From contig NW_019211456.1 of NCBI RefSeq assembly GCF_002443255.2, positions 24,607,061 to 24,671,060 of the forward strand: a DNA stretch of 64,000 nucleotides, given 5' to 3'. The stretch comes from Varroa destructor (lineage: Eukaryota > Arthropoda > Arachnida > Mesostigmata > Varroidae). Shown here piece after piece: positions 48,671 to 60,930 of the stretch. Below the pieces are notes generated by a model. It was not told the origin of the DNA, searched no databases, and saw only the letters and a program-made list of their open reading frames with translations. The translations under genes and the position numbers were made by a program. Numbering within the stretch: the first letter of the stretch is position 1; every line of letters starts with the position of its first letter.

Positions 48671-48958
48671 ATGAGTGGTTCTATTCGCGGACAGTGTGCC
48701 GTGTCGAATACCGATTCTAAAGAGTGGTTCCAATTCGATTCAGATCATCAAGCGTCGGCAAACAGCAGTGGCATTTCGCCATTAACTCCTGACTTAGGAA
48801 GTAGTTTCGAGAGTCACTCTCTACCATTAATCTATATTTTCGATTTTTGCATTGGTCTGACTCCTCGGCCGGCAGTCGGACGTCGAACGGACAGCAGCAG
48901 CAGCAGCAGACGAACGTACAAACGCCGTCATAAACTGGACGCGAAAGTCTCGTTATAA
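48671..48958 (+). CDS. Candidate 95-aa ORF, unknown function
   Basis: The first 50 residues (from MSGSIRGQCAVSNTDSKEW to SSFESHS) are Ser/Asp-rich and look like a disordered N-terminus. The tail ends with a Ser run encoded by the (CAG)n tract read in the AGC frame, followed by basic residues (RRTYKRRHKLDAK). The start context has A at -3 (tcATCATGAG). It may be the first coding exon of a gene extending right, but no clear donor was found within the frame. An overlapping ORF lies on the other strand. I do not recognise it. Confidence 0.2.
   Translation: MSGSIRGQCAVSNTDSKEWFQFDSDHQASANSSGISPLTPDLGSSFESHSLPLIYIFDFCIGLTPRPAVGRRTDSSSSSRRTYKRRHKLDAKVSL
48892..48909. repeat. (CAG)n tract
   Basis: Six CAG units lie near the end of the candidate ORF at 48671-48958, where they are read as AGC (Ser). 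Confidence 0.9.
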
Positions 48959-51900
48959 CGCGGCCGCACATCACGCCGGCGTCACGACAAAAACAAGGCT
49001 GAACTTCTAGAATCGTAGGTTTCTAACAGCCTGAAGCAAAATATCCGGTAGTGGGCTATCGAAACGTAAAGGAACATAAATGTCATTAGCCTAGCTTAAA
49101 CTGAAAGGGCTCAAATATAGCACATATAAGAGCGCAGAGTGGCGAAGAAACGCATTTCGTTAACGTAGAAAGAAGTGATTATTCATTCAATAGTTCGAAG
49201 CCCACATGAGCAATTGGTTCGCGTCCATGCAGACTGCTACACTGATTTGGCTCGACCTATGCTCTTGCATTAACTGAAGTGAAATTGCTTCGGATAGTGG
49301 TAGAGTTATGAGGTTGAATCTGGGCATTCATGTGTCGCCCGTATGTAGGTGGTGTCTGACGCCTTTAATCTGAGGGAAAAGCGAGTTGCTGGCGAAATCT
49401 GACCCACACGGCACTTACGGACTCGGATGGCAGAAGCTAACAGCAGCACTTGGCTCCTCTCCGTATTCTATTCTCCAAGTATCTTTGTTTGCGGCTACTG
49501 TTTAGGCGTCTGCGGGGCTCGCGTGTATGCGCTGTTCTATCCCTGATCTGTTTGGTGCCTGTCTGCAGCTTGGCGCTTTTGGATGCGTCAGTGCTTGACT
49601 TGGCTGACGTGAGGCATCAACTAGAACCGAACTCGATTTCCCTCAAGTATTCGCTTTCTCTTTTCTGGTTTCTAGCGATAAGTGCCTACAGTCGGTTCCC
49701 CCTTAGGGAGGGAACTGTTTAGTTCGTTGTTGCGAACGCCAGGAGCTAGAACGAAGAACCAGAAAAGCATAGCTTGTTCTAGGTTCTTTATCCTTAATCT
49801 AGCTTTTTTAATGAGTTGTTTCACTGGATATTGTCGTTGAGTTGGAGATGTTAGGCTGTTAGCCTGCCTGATTTTCATTGATCGGTTCTTTCAAAGCCTC
49901 ATGGTGCAGGTGAGATGGGTGGTAGAGTGCCTGTTTTCAGCTGTCTCATTTGAAGCGGCTGCAGAAATCGGACCTTTTGTAGGCTACTCGGTCGCCTACA
50001 GTTGATATTCCCAAGCAAACAGCACGTCCCACCTATCTGTTCCCCGGATGGGTCTTCCACGCAGCCAGATGTCCCTCCGCTTAGTAGCAGTTGTGCGAGC
50101 TGAATTTCTAAGTCAGACCCAAACTAGCCCTTTCTCTCTCCATTTTGTTTCGTTGGGGTGGACTGCACTTGGCGATATCATACAGAGGTCATTCCAGCCG
50201 ACCGCTACGAACAAGATGGTTTGGCAGTAATAATGGCTTCTGGTTAGAGAGACAGTTCCACCAGAAACAAATACAGGAGGCATCAAGTTGAAAGTCCGCA
50301 TAGACACCGAGCTGTTGTAGTTATCCGATTTTGTAAACACCGTCAGTGTTCGAGATATGTACGTGAACCTAGAACGATAGTCCAGTTCAACCAGAGACTC
50401 GATGCAGGCCCGAAAAGCCAAATCCTAAAAGGATGTCGCACCTTTATATCACAACACAGTACATGTAGTCATCGGTGAAATAAGACATCTGATGGAAATT
50501 TTTGTTGGTTTCATTTAAACAAGCGTAGGGCTTTTCGCCGCACATCTACTTGCATGCACAGCCTTATTTCTAGAAGACTATGCATTTGTGCATTGGTTGT
50601 CGGTTAGATGCTGGTACCACTTTTGCTCGTCTGCCCACATTGGCGTTCGTTCATTTTCTTTGATTCTCTGTTCGCCCCGAAGGCAGAGTCCACCATAGCA
50701 AGCAAAAACTAATACAGTTTTGCAATCCAGACGTTTGTTTTTTGCTTGTCAGCAATTTCACACCAGTGACTATTTCCATACACGAATACTGTCTATGTTT
50801 ATCGATAGCGTTTTTTATCTAAAATAGTATCGGTCTTAGAGCATTCATTCGAATTGTCGGCATCGTCAACTCTATCAGTGTATAAACAAACACATTTTCA
50901 ATCGAGCTGAACATTAGTTCGAAATAGCTAATTCTCATCGATCATTCGCATCCTCTGATTGTTTGCTTACGTTAGTCGGCGGTTCGACACCCCCTAGCTG
51001 TAGGGCGTCTGTTACACATGAAAAATACACTCTACGAATCATCCTTCGTATAGCGAGTCTAGTTATAAATATGGCCGACTGAAATCCCGTACGAACCGTA
51101 GCTTAACTGGCAATTTTTGACCCGCGCAATATCTCTCCACTTGTAATTGTTCGATTTGTGTGGTGGTGAACGTTGAGCGGGCACAGGTTCCATCGTGCCA
51201 ATCCCTCTGCTGAGTGGTCAGCCACCCACAATCAGGCGGCTGACCCTACCTACGAAGGGCAATCAAGCTAACGGAAAAGATAGGAAGAGCCGCAGTCAGC
51301 GGCACCAGCATCGCTAACTTACCTTCACGCGAATGAACGTTCAAGTGAATGCGGGTGACGCTAGCGCTTTTCTCGTTGACGCTCTGGTGTCTGCTACTGC
51401 TGTCCATCGTGGTCATAACGTAAAATGCTCACGAGTAGAGCAACATCAACAGCAATAGCAGCGGCGGCGGCGGCGGCAGCCGAGATGCGGGATCATCCTA
51501 ACCAGATTGTATTTGCCGCGACGGGCTGCTGTGACTGGATAGGCGAAACTTGATATTTTTAGTTGAGTTCGTCTGTCTCCCTACCAATCTATCTAAGTCT
51601 CTGAGTATCTAGCTGCCTGCGTCCTCTTCTTCGTCGTCCTCGTTGCGCCCGTCATCTATGCGACAACTTTGTACGTTGGCGACAAGGCAGACAGAGCATT
51701 CTGCTGCGACGGCGCTACTTGGGCCATTGGCGTCGCCGACGCATCACGAACGACCCAATGCCAGTCAAACCGTCTACCTATTAGCAGCAATGAAAATTTG
51801 CTGCAAGACAGAGAAATAAGAGGCTGCGAGCTGAGTGGAGTTGGCTAGTATTTGAGTCTGTTGTGGTCCCAGCAGCTTTCTTGATCCTGCAGCCGCTGCT

Positions 51901-54427
51901 ACCACTGCTGCTGCTGCCGATTCCGTCGGCAATGATGATAATAATCGTGGCGGTTCGCCGCTTTTGGGGGCTGCAAGAAAAGCTGATGTGTCGAAGACGG
52001 AATCGAATCAGAAAGGCGCCGATGCTGACGATCTTGATGGTGATGATGGAATGGAAAGTGCCACATAGGCGAATATAGTTCAGGAAAAGCAGTAGTAAAG
52101 TAATAGGCTTTTAGAATCATGGCGGTATCATTTCTCCGCTGATATTTTCCCATATCTTTTGCAGTGTATCTTTGAGACTACGTATGCAGGAGCTAGCTGA
52201 TTCCAGTGAGTGTCGAGTTGCTAGTTGACTAAAATGATTACCTCTGAAAGAACAGTTGTTGCATACGTTTTGTAATGTATTAGCATATGCCAAGCGGCTC
52301 ATACAAAGTCGAGATCATGGATGCGGTCTTGGTATCCGCGCTAGCACGGATCCACACGGGCGACGAACCCTGCAAGCTTATTTACTATTGGACGTCAGTG
52401 CGTTTCGACAAGACGTGTACGCATTGTTTTAGGTGCCGCTGTTGTCCTGCAGGGTCAACTGCGCCGCAGTGCGAACTGCTATTTTTGTGTATCGGGGATT
52501 AATTGAAGGAGAAATCGTGGACAAATCCAGCGGCGGCAATGCCAGACCCTCTCAAAAGGCAAACCGTCACGTTCTAGCGACTGTTCACTTAAAGGAGGAT
52601 GGAAACACTTCATCAAGAGTAGCCAAATACTTCTAACGGCCACTGAGGTTGCGGCAAGGACACAATCACATTTGCCTTTTTCCCAGCTCTTTCAACGTTT
52701 TGTTGATCGCTGGCATGACTATCCTAGTAGTTGCTCATATTCTTGCTGTACGACAAGGTAAAGAAGGTCGGGCACACACGCACACACAGGTCGTTCTATA
52801 GACACCTTGCGTGATACTAATAGCAACAACAGGTACAACAGTATTCGCTTAAAATTATTGATTTGTCCATCTTTTTTTTTTATTGCCACTCTGATCTATT
52901 CCTTTCTAATGGTAGGGAATAGATCGAGTGAACTTGTTGCAGAATCGAGAGAACAGTTGCATATACATGGGTATGGTAATTGCGTTTGTGTAAGTGACAC
53001 CTTTAATCTCTTTGCAGGTAATATATAGCTATGCTTATTTTGGGGTGCATATATCATGTTATAGCAACGACAGATAACGAGGCCGTTACGTCATTTACCT
53101 TTTAGACCAGTGTTTAGTACTACGCTAACACGACTACTTGATGATAACGGAAGCAAGACAGAGGGGTTCTATGCAAATAACATTGCGCAGGCATTGTTTG
53201 ACTTTTTTTATTCGTTTAGTTGAACGTATCATTGCAGCAGGACTCTGCAAACGAACCTTTGTTCTACTGAGTAAACGAGCGTTACGTACTGCTCCATGTA
53301 CTTAATTGTGATTATTTTTTGGCGGTTTTACCTCTATTGGCGTTAATCGGCCTGGGTCTGTAGGGGGCCCCTGGAACTTACGGTAACTCATATGATGATG
53401 ACGGTAGCAATAGCAGCGAGCAAGTTACAATAGATTCTACTCTGTACTATTGTAAATACAGTTTCGTACAAAAACAAAGTACAAGCAACATTTGATATCT
53501 GTCAGCCCATGCTTAGGAGACAAGCCAAAAAGCATTAGCTATACGATGATTCTTCTTGCTGTCGAGCGCGAGAACGTATTGCATGCCAAGAAATTTTGCA
53601 AACAATATCCTTCTTAAAATCTGAACTAGACTTTTTCTTCGTTCTTAATTTTGCCCTAATCGTATTCACCATTATCGCAGTGTAAATGCTAAACAATTGA
53701 AAATTTCGAAGGCTGGATCGGATGATTCTATTATGGATTGGGGGCCGTTCCGTAGTTGACTCCCTATATCAGAACCAAATAGCCGAAATAGGAAACATCT
53801 AGAGGAATGAAATTCTCGCCAAGTTCTTTTAGTTTTTTGGTTCGCTCAGCCTAGATGTGCATGGTGATCACGACCTCCATACTGTGGGGGGAGCTGCCAC
53901 GAAGAATTAAGGTCGACAATAAGGTTGGGGTAGGTACACCAGTTGCTGCTGCGACTAGAGGCTGCCATGCGAGCGTGCAGTAGATAGGCTTGTCCTTCGA
54001 TTGCTGGCCTGACAGTCACCGTAACTGTTGGTAATGTACGCGTAGGAAACATGGCAAAAGCACGAAGAAGACCCCACACTATCTCCGATTTTGCTCCTGA
54101 TGTACATGTTAGCAGCTTTTGCTGCCTCCTAATTTTTGCTTGTTGCTACGTGAATGTTATAGGACGTTCTGCTATGCCCAGCGTCACTGCCAATTTAGCC
54201 TAGCCTAGATGCAGGACACTAGAACCTTCCACCTTGCTGTTCATGGTGCATTGCTGCTGTTCACTCTGGTTCACAGCGTAAACAATCATTTTAGTATTGC
54301 TACCAAACTGGGATACAAGAACTGACGGACTGTATCTGTATAGAAGCCAAATCAACAGAAGCAGGAACGTAGCAGCAGAGCGCTACAAACGATGGGGGGC
54401 ACCACTGCTCGCATTTCTCTTTTGTAT

Positions 54428-54458
54428 CCAACCAACCAACCAACCAACCAACCAACCA
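54428..54458. repeat. (CCAA)n microsatellite
   Basis: Seven CCAA units run in tandem and are uninterrupted. Confidence 0.95.
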
Positions 54459-55873
54459 TCATTAACGTCAGCACAACCTTCGTCGTCGTTATTTTTTCGA
54501 CCCCTGCCATCCTATCTTTCTGGCTTACTTAGTTGGATCTGCTGGTGCTTATTCTACGTTGTTTTTCTAGTAGATCTGCGGCAGATTCTTTGTTATTGTG
54601 CCCCTGTTGTGTTAATGTAGAGTTTCCTATAGTACATGGACCATGCAGCGATTTGTTCCTTGTTTTTTGTTGGGGTGAGGTGAGCGACGTTTTCGTTAGC
54701 TCGGATCGGTTGTTAACGTCGGAGGCATTGATCTGTTGAAGCATTTAACGCTGAAAGCGTTTTCGTCCGTTCGGTCGAGTCCCAGATGTAATCACTACAG
54801 TTACGCTTGTCCCACTCTTAGCTGGCAAAAGTATAGAGCAGAAGACGAGTTATATTATAGTATGGTGCGATCGGGTGAAGCATCAAGACTGAATTGAATC
54901 CGATGTAATTGTAGCAGTTTGTTGATGTAGTGTTTTAACAAAATTAGCCGTTTATCAAATTGATCAGACCGTATTTATTATTGGTCACTTGCAAGAATTT
55001 CATGACAAAAGTTGCAACAGAAATAGCATCTGCCCGTACTTTATCTGTATCCGCAAACTATATGAATGTAGTTATCTTTTGTTTTCTTCCTAATGACTGT
55101 TGGTTGTCTCGGAAATAGATAACGGTAAGGGCAAGGTTTTCGCAGAGGTGAACTTTCGAAGGTGGAGGCAATCTAGTTCGTGACGTGACCAGGTGTCAGC
55201 ACGCATCAGATCGTGGAGACTTATAAACTCTCTACAATGTTGACAATAGAATTTGCATCCAATTCCAATCGAAAGGAATCATCTATGAGATGACATATAA
55301 CGAGCGAGCCTACGACCAGGAAAAACCCGGAGAGGGCATTGTGGTAAGAAAACGGGACAGACCAAACAAGTGGAAAAAGAGGAAGCGCGTGAATGGAAAA
55401 GTTTACTGAGCAACATTATGTGAATGGAAGTAGAACAGCCATACTGCGTAGAAATAGGCATTACCTGAGCAGTGATTTTTTTTGTATACGAACACTTCAT
55501 CATTAAAAAAGCAAATTTAACGAGTATGACTTCGTTGCTTTTTTTAGTTTAGAAAATGGCAGTGGTAATAGCAATAATAAAGATGTCATTGACTCGTTTT
55601 TTTTTTTTGTAAACATGCAGATGTAGAATATAAACTCTCTTCTCCCACTTTACCGTTCTCTGCAACCCGGCTAAGTTTTGCGCTTTTTTGATGATCCGAT
55701 ACTGATACCAAGTAAAAATGTACCCATGGCGCAAGTAACGAGGCATCACAACCTCAATTGAATCCATCTGCTGTTGTTATATTTCGACAGACTGTCTCAG
55801 ACCAATTGTGTGTGTACGGATAGCGAAGCTTGGCGAAACTATAGAAAAAAAAAGAGGGGAAGAGGGATCGCTG

Positions 55874-55896
55874 GCGACTTCAGTTATTGAAGTCGC
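55874..55896. repeat. Small perfect hairpin, 9-bp arms, 5-nt loop
   Basis: GCGACTTCA and TGAAGTCGC flank GTTAT. The right arm is followed by TTAATG, and the string GTCGCTTAATG recurs about 25 bases later, so the site combines an inverted and a direct repeat. Confidence 0.9.
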
Positions 55897-58800
55897 TTAA
55901 TGTATGAAGTATTATATGTCGCTTAATGGTAAATTATAGTAGTTCTTGGGCGAAAATCTTTTTTGACTTGTGCCCTTATTACCGCCTGTATCAGCAGGCT
56001 AGAGCGCAACTGTAGCCGTGGTGAGGGAAATCGCATAGTCACAACATAGGCATGAGTCTGTCTGTTCAGACCGCTACGTATCGGTGGACAACACTGCGAG
56101 TTCTACTTAAACGCATCATGTCTCTACCAGCCACGATGAATATTAACACGTAGTTAGTCATCTAATTATAATAGCAGTGACACTGATTCAACTGAGTACC
56201 TGACTGCCCTTGCGGCAGTTGTGGTAACAAAAATAGCTCTCATGCAGTGCTCAACATGGTTAACTGACCGTGTGCCAGCCCTGTAAATGGCTTACGGATT
56301 TTGAGTCCAGCTTGCTTACCCCCTGCGCCCCCACTTTTACACGCTGAATCCATTCCGATTTCGTGGTGAATGGCACGACATGAGCGACTTGAGGTACTAC
56401 GACGACGACGGCGACAAGAGAAACAGCAATAACAACGACAACAATGGTTTGTGTGTCACTGTTAGCGAAAAAAGAAACTAAGATTTTTTGCTTTCGGTTC
56501 ATCGTTTTCTCACCCAAGGGTGAATGTTTCAATGGTGACGTCGAACGCCGTAGTAGTGTCGATTCCGTTATCACCACGGCGGTAATTTACTTTTTGCCAA
56601 CATGATGCCAACAATCGGCGAAACTAGGGAAGTTGCCGCCGCGTTGTTTCGCGCGACCAAAAAGCGGATTGGACAGACAGCCGAAGGTCTAGAATGCTGT
56701 CAACATGCGTTGCGAGGCGTTTATTAATATGGTATCGCAATTGTAAGCACCAGCTGAAAGAATCAAGCAACACCAATAGAACACGACTACGACAGGGCAA
56801 ACGGCCTCGGAGGTAAAGTTCAAAGTTGTCGAGTAAAACTTCTTCATATAGTTAGTTTGGGTGAAAAAAGGACGCTGACTATATACATGGGGCCTTATAC
56901 CACAAGCTAGGCAGGGGTCAACAGCAAACCAAGTAATAGTGAGGTTCAAATTTGCGAAATAAATGTCAAATTAAAACTTGTTTTGTTTTGCGTTGATGAC
57001 CAGTCCGTTGGTCAATTCAACTAATGAATTCGTATTTTTACCCTGTTTCAGTAATCGTCGAGCCATTGCCTAGAATCGCTTCACTAAATATTATTACGGT
57101 CAGCTAAATGTGCAACTGACGCAGGACTCGCCGGACTGTGACTAAAAAACGTCATAAGTCACGCGCCTTATACAGCACGTCATGCGTGCAGCTGAAACAT
57201 CGTTTAAGTGATTCACCGATGGGTGCTAACCATGAAAGGGAGGGGAGGAGGTGGCAAGAAAAATTCACGAAATTAAGGGGTAAGATATAGGCTAGCCTCA
57301 TGAGGAAATTTCCACTTTTCTAGACTAAGCGCTTAACGCAAAAATCGTTATTTTGACGAGCTTGACCGTCGTCAGTCGTGCTGGCTCCTGAAACTGCTTG
57401 GTTGTACAGTGACGACGATCAGCGACAATCACCGCCGCTGGTGACTGGCATTGAGTGACGCTTATCAATGTGAAGCCATAACGATGCGCATTACTACCGT
57501 GGAGGTCGCTCATGCTACTTGCGACGGGGATGCCGAAGCCGCCTTCATCGTCTCTGGGTTGCGGAAAAATCCTAGTCGTTTAATGACGACCCAGCTGTAT
57601 GTGGGCTTTGTCGCTTGCTAGCGATGATAGTAATAGTAGTATCGCCACGTCGAACATTTATGCGAGCCTTGAGATGTCGCAAACTAAGAAATGGCTAAAA
57701 GAGAGAATCCATTAGAAAATAGCAAAGACTGCTGCAGCGGCCGAAATAGCAGCAAACGCACACTGACTATCGTTCGTAGCGACTAACGCCGAAATGATTT
57801 CCAGATGTGATTGTTGGTCAGTAGAATTGCAGTCTCACAGCAACGGCAGTAGCAGTGGCAGGAGTCACAGTAGGATAGTCATTTGACTCGCGAGCTAGAC
57901 TCGATTCTCAGCGTTTCAACAGCCCGGTACGCTGCGGCAGACGAACAATTGAATCGTTCGTCTTCGTTCAGGAAAAGCAGTGAAAAAACTTGTGTCGCAT
58001 GTCGTGATCAGATCAGAGACTAAGACGGTAGCCGGGTCAAAATTGGTTGAATCGCCATTGGCTGGTACGATCGAATAGGACGGTGAGATGGAAGGACAAA
58101 CCGAGACGGGGACCAGCGGTATATTAAAGGCCAACATAATGAATGATAGCACTTAGAATCACTTTAAAGCAAGCAAATAACTAAATGGGAAGGATCGGCT
58201 AGGTGAAACGAACCGGTACGATACTGGCAAGAAACATAAGCTAATGCTCATGTCGACTGGACGGATCAATTAAGATATGACTGATTGTAGTGGCTGAAAA
58301 TTCCTTCGATAAAACGTGTACGAAATATTTAAGGAAAATCAAGCAATACATGGCAGATACGAAAATAGACGGACTCTGCATTTAAAAGGGAGTGTGGGGA
58401 ATAACCTGCGACGGCAAGGACCGCTGGCCAGATAACGCTTGTTTTGTGCAAGCCGTACTTCAGCTTCGTCCGTATGTCAGCCTTTCAACGACGGTAGTCG
58501 CGGTCTTGAGACCGCTCGGCCAGATACGTACGTTAATCAAATACATTTGGATGCGGTGCGTTATACATCGTTCGAGAACAACTTTACGTACCAGCACAAA
58601 TTCTGATATAGCTGGGTATTTCACTCAAACTGTCCTATCGATAAAAAAGAAATTCTTAAGAGAAGACGGCGTACTCACTCGTGGATGAATCTACGCCTAT
58701 GTAAATAGCTTTTATTGTCTGTTTCTATCGGCTTTGTAAAATGCGATGAAAGAACAATTTAATATCTGGCATGTTCCGAGTTCACGATCGTAAATCATCA

Positions 58801-59199
58801 TGTTGCAGCGGATACTAGCCCCGCCTATGAACCATTTGCTGATCCGTCCGGTAGATCTGCTAGAAGAATTTGAAATCAGAGCTAAATATGGTATATTGGC
58901 CATGTCGTTGTGAATCCGTTATTTTAGTCGAGTTTTTCATGTTGACACTGCCGATGTAGGTAATGTTTCTTGTATTACACGACAACGCAAACTACGAGCA
59001 TGAAATCGTCACTTCTTGATCGGGTGATGGATAATCAATCGAAGGGTACGCTCCTTGCGGACACACACATGCGCGTATGACGCTCACTAGATTAACACGC
59101 CAATACTATCCTCATAAACAATCCGCCACTGCGGTATTTGTTATTAAAGTTTTTTTTGTTCTTATAACGAGGCATTCTTGGTTTTGCTGCACGAATCCT

Positions 59200-59221
59200 T
59201 TATATATATATATATATATAA
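59200..59221. repeat. (TA)n microsatellite
   Basis: An uninterrupted TA run of about 22 bases. Confidence 0.9.
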
Positions 59222-59464
59222 ATTTTTTACTAGAAGTTCTCGTTACAGTTTACTTCTATTATGATGTTCGTCTTCGCTCGTCTTTACATTGCCGTAACGC
59301 TCAATCTAGCCATATTTAACAGTTTTGTCATGGTGCGTGTCATTACGCTTTCTGTGTTAGTGCGCACATTGACTCATGTATGGGCGCTGGCCGGTAGATC
59401 TAGTGTTGTCGGTACTTCCGTTAAGCCATTCACTGCTAATCCGGACGCGCCATGATGACAAGCG

Positions 59465-59483
59465 CAGCAGCAGCAGCAGCAGC
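59465..59483. repeat. (CAG)6 tract
   Basis: An uninterrupted CAG run on the + strand, the first member of a dense group extending to about 60.9 kb. Confidence 0.9.
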
Positions 59484-59796
59484 GTAATACCACAACTCTT
59501 TCCCCACGTGAGCAACGGTACCTATCGTGTTCTTGAATGCTTCTCTATGAATCAGCTCCCATCTAGTCCGTTCGGTCCGTGCGTCCAGTACCCCTTTCAT
59601 CCCTCACGACGTCTTCAGCTTCTGTTTGTGTGTGGGGGCAATAACCCTTTCTGTTTTTTTGTTTCTCCCATTCTGGCACGATCATCATCACCAGCAGCAA
59701 CGGCAGTGCGTCAACGCCAGCGCTTCCGGATTGTTTGCATCCGTATGCAAATGTGTTCAGCTTATTTTCTGTTATCTACATTATCACATGCCCGTT

Positions 59797-59831
59797 AACA
59801 ACAACAACAACAGCAGCAGCAGCAGCAGCAA
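59797..59831. repeat. (ACA)n-(GCA)n compound tract
   Basis: Five ACA units pass directly into seven CAG units. Confidence 0.9.
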
Positions 59832-60432
59832 TTACCGTAACATCGGTATCGGCCAACAAAAGCGAATAGGAGAGACTCAAAAATAGAGACGTGCATACAC
59901 ACAGACGCTTTCGTTGTGTCTTTGTTTGTTTGTTGTTGTTTTGAATGCCGTTAGTTGGTCGCCTGACCGTAGCGCGTTCGAGAACCGCAGGCGACAACAG
60001 CGGTGGCGACTACAGCGGCGGAGCAACGATGGAGATGTTGGTGGGGTTTCGCAATACTGCGCCATAACGAGTTCTCTTCTGCTCTTTCTTCTCGGTCTTT
60101 GTTTTCGCCGCATCTTCGTTGTCGCTGCTTGAGTCACGTGTACGCACTTATGTCGATGTTTTTCCTCCAGCTTCGTCCTCTTGCTATACTTCCTCTACAA
60201 TTTTCCCCACCGCCGCTGATATGCGCAACCGTTTCGATGCACTGACCCCTTCTTCTGGGTATTCGCCCTTCTGACTGCACACACACGCGCGGGCCATTAT
60301 AGGCAGTTCGGTTCTCTTCAAACAGCAAATGACGACGATGTTTCCGCTTTACCTGCACACCGCCTGTGTCGTCGAAGAATTATTACAGAAGTCCTCGTCG
60401 CTTTTATCGATTCGTACTCTCGTAGTTGCTAG

Positions 60433-60450
60433 TGCTGCTGCTGCTGCTGC
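60433..60450. repeat. (CTG)6 tract
   Basis: A CTG run in the opposite orientation to the tract at 59797. Confidence 0.9.
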
Positions 60451-60640
60451 CGGCAACGTTCGGCCGGTGCCGTGACTATGCAGAAGGTTCGTTTTCTGTT
60501 CGTGGACTGTTGTTGATGCTGTCGCGTAGTTTGCTACTTCATTCGACTGGCCATTCGTTAGTTCGTTGACGTCGCCGTTTCCCTCGGGTTGCTTCTGGCT
60601 GGCTCCCTTGTTTGTTCCAGATGAAGCCTTGGCTCTCTGG

Positions 60641-60664
60641 CGGCAGCAGTAGCAGCAGCAGCAA
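60641..60664. repeat. (CAG)n tract with one TAG interruption
   Basis: CAG units are interrupted once. The + strand frame that contains the interruption stops there. Confidence 0.9.
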
Positions 60665-60882
60665 CAATGTTATGTATTGTTGTGATGAGCATATGTGCGT
60701 ATGTGACTGAGTGAGTACCCTCTTATGCTTTTACCAATAGTGATGATTCTGTTGCCCCTGTGCTGGTGTTGTTTTAGTACGCGTTGGCTCGTTCCCTTTC
60801 TCTCTCCTTTTCTCTGGACTGTCTTCGCTGTTTTCTGTTTGGCCTTTGGCGTCACGATGATGCCGCGTTGTTATTGATACCG

Positions 60883-60930
60883 TTGCTGTTGCTGCTGCTG
60901 CTGCTGCTGCTGCCGGTGCCGCTGCTGTTG
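60883..60930. repeat. (CTG)n tract, about 48 bases
   Basis: This is the longest CTG run in the window, with a few TTG, CCG and GTG changes. On the - strand the ORF at 60731-60958 reads it as an Ala run. Confidence 0.9.

Larger units (their letters stand above)
44800..54420. other. CpG-rich stretch without a supported gene
   Basis: ORFs are at most about 100 codons and overlap on several frames. The most protein-like is the frame at 48671-48958, listed separately. A small perfect hairpin (TCACATCG TG CGATGTGA) lies at 45578-45595, and a B-box-like GGTTCGACACC lies near 50991. CGG/CAG runs lie at 51448-51480. No transposase, reverse transcriptase or RNA gene was recognised. Confidence 0.45.
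54421..59190. other. Non-coding stretch with microsatellites
   Basis: No gene is supported. The stretch contains the (CCAA)n array, a B-box-like GGTCGAGTCCC near 54772-54784 and the small hairpin at 55874-55896. Several ORFs on the - strand (for example 56260-56577) have no recognisable domain. Confidence 0.45.

Noticed and set aside
56260..56577. 105-codon - strand ORF with a Val/Ile-rich segment
   Set aside because: The hydrophobic part comes from an AAC/GAC-rich repeat stretch, and there is no start, promoter or family resemblance to support it.
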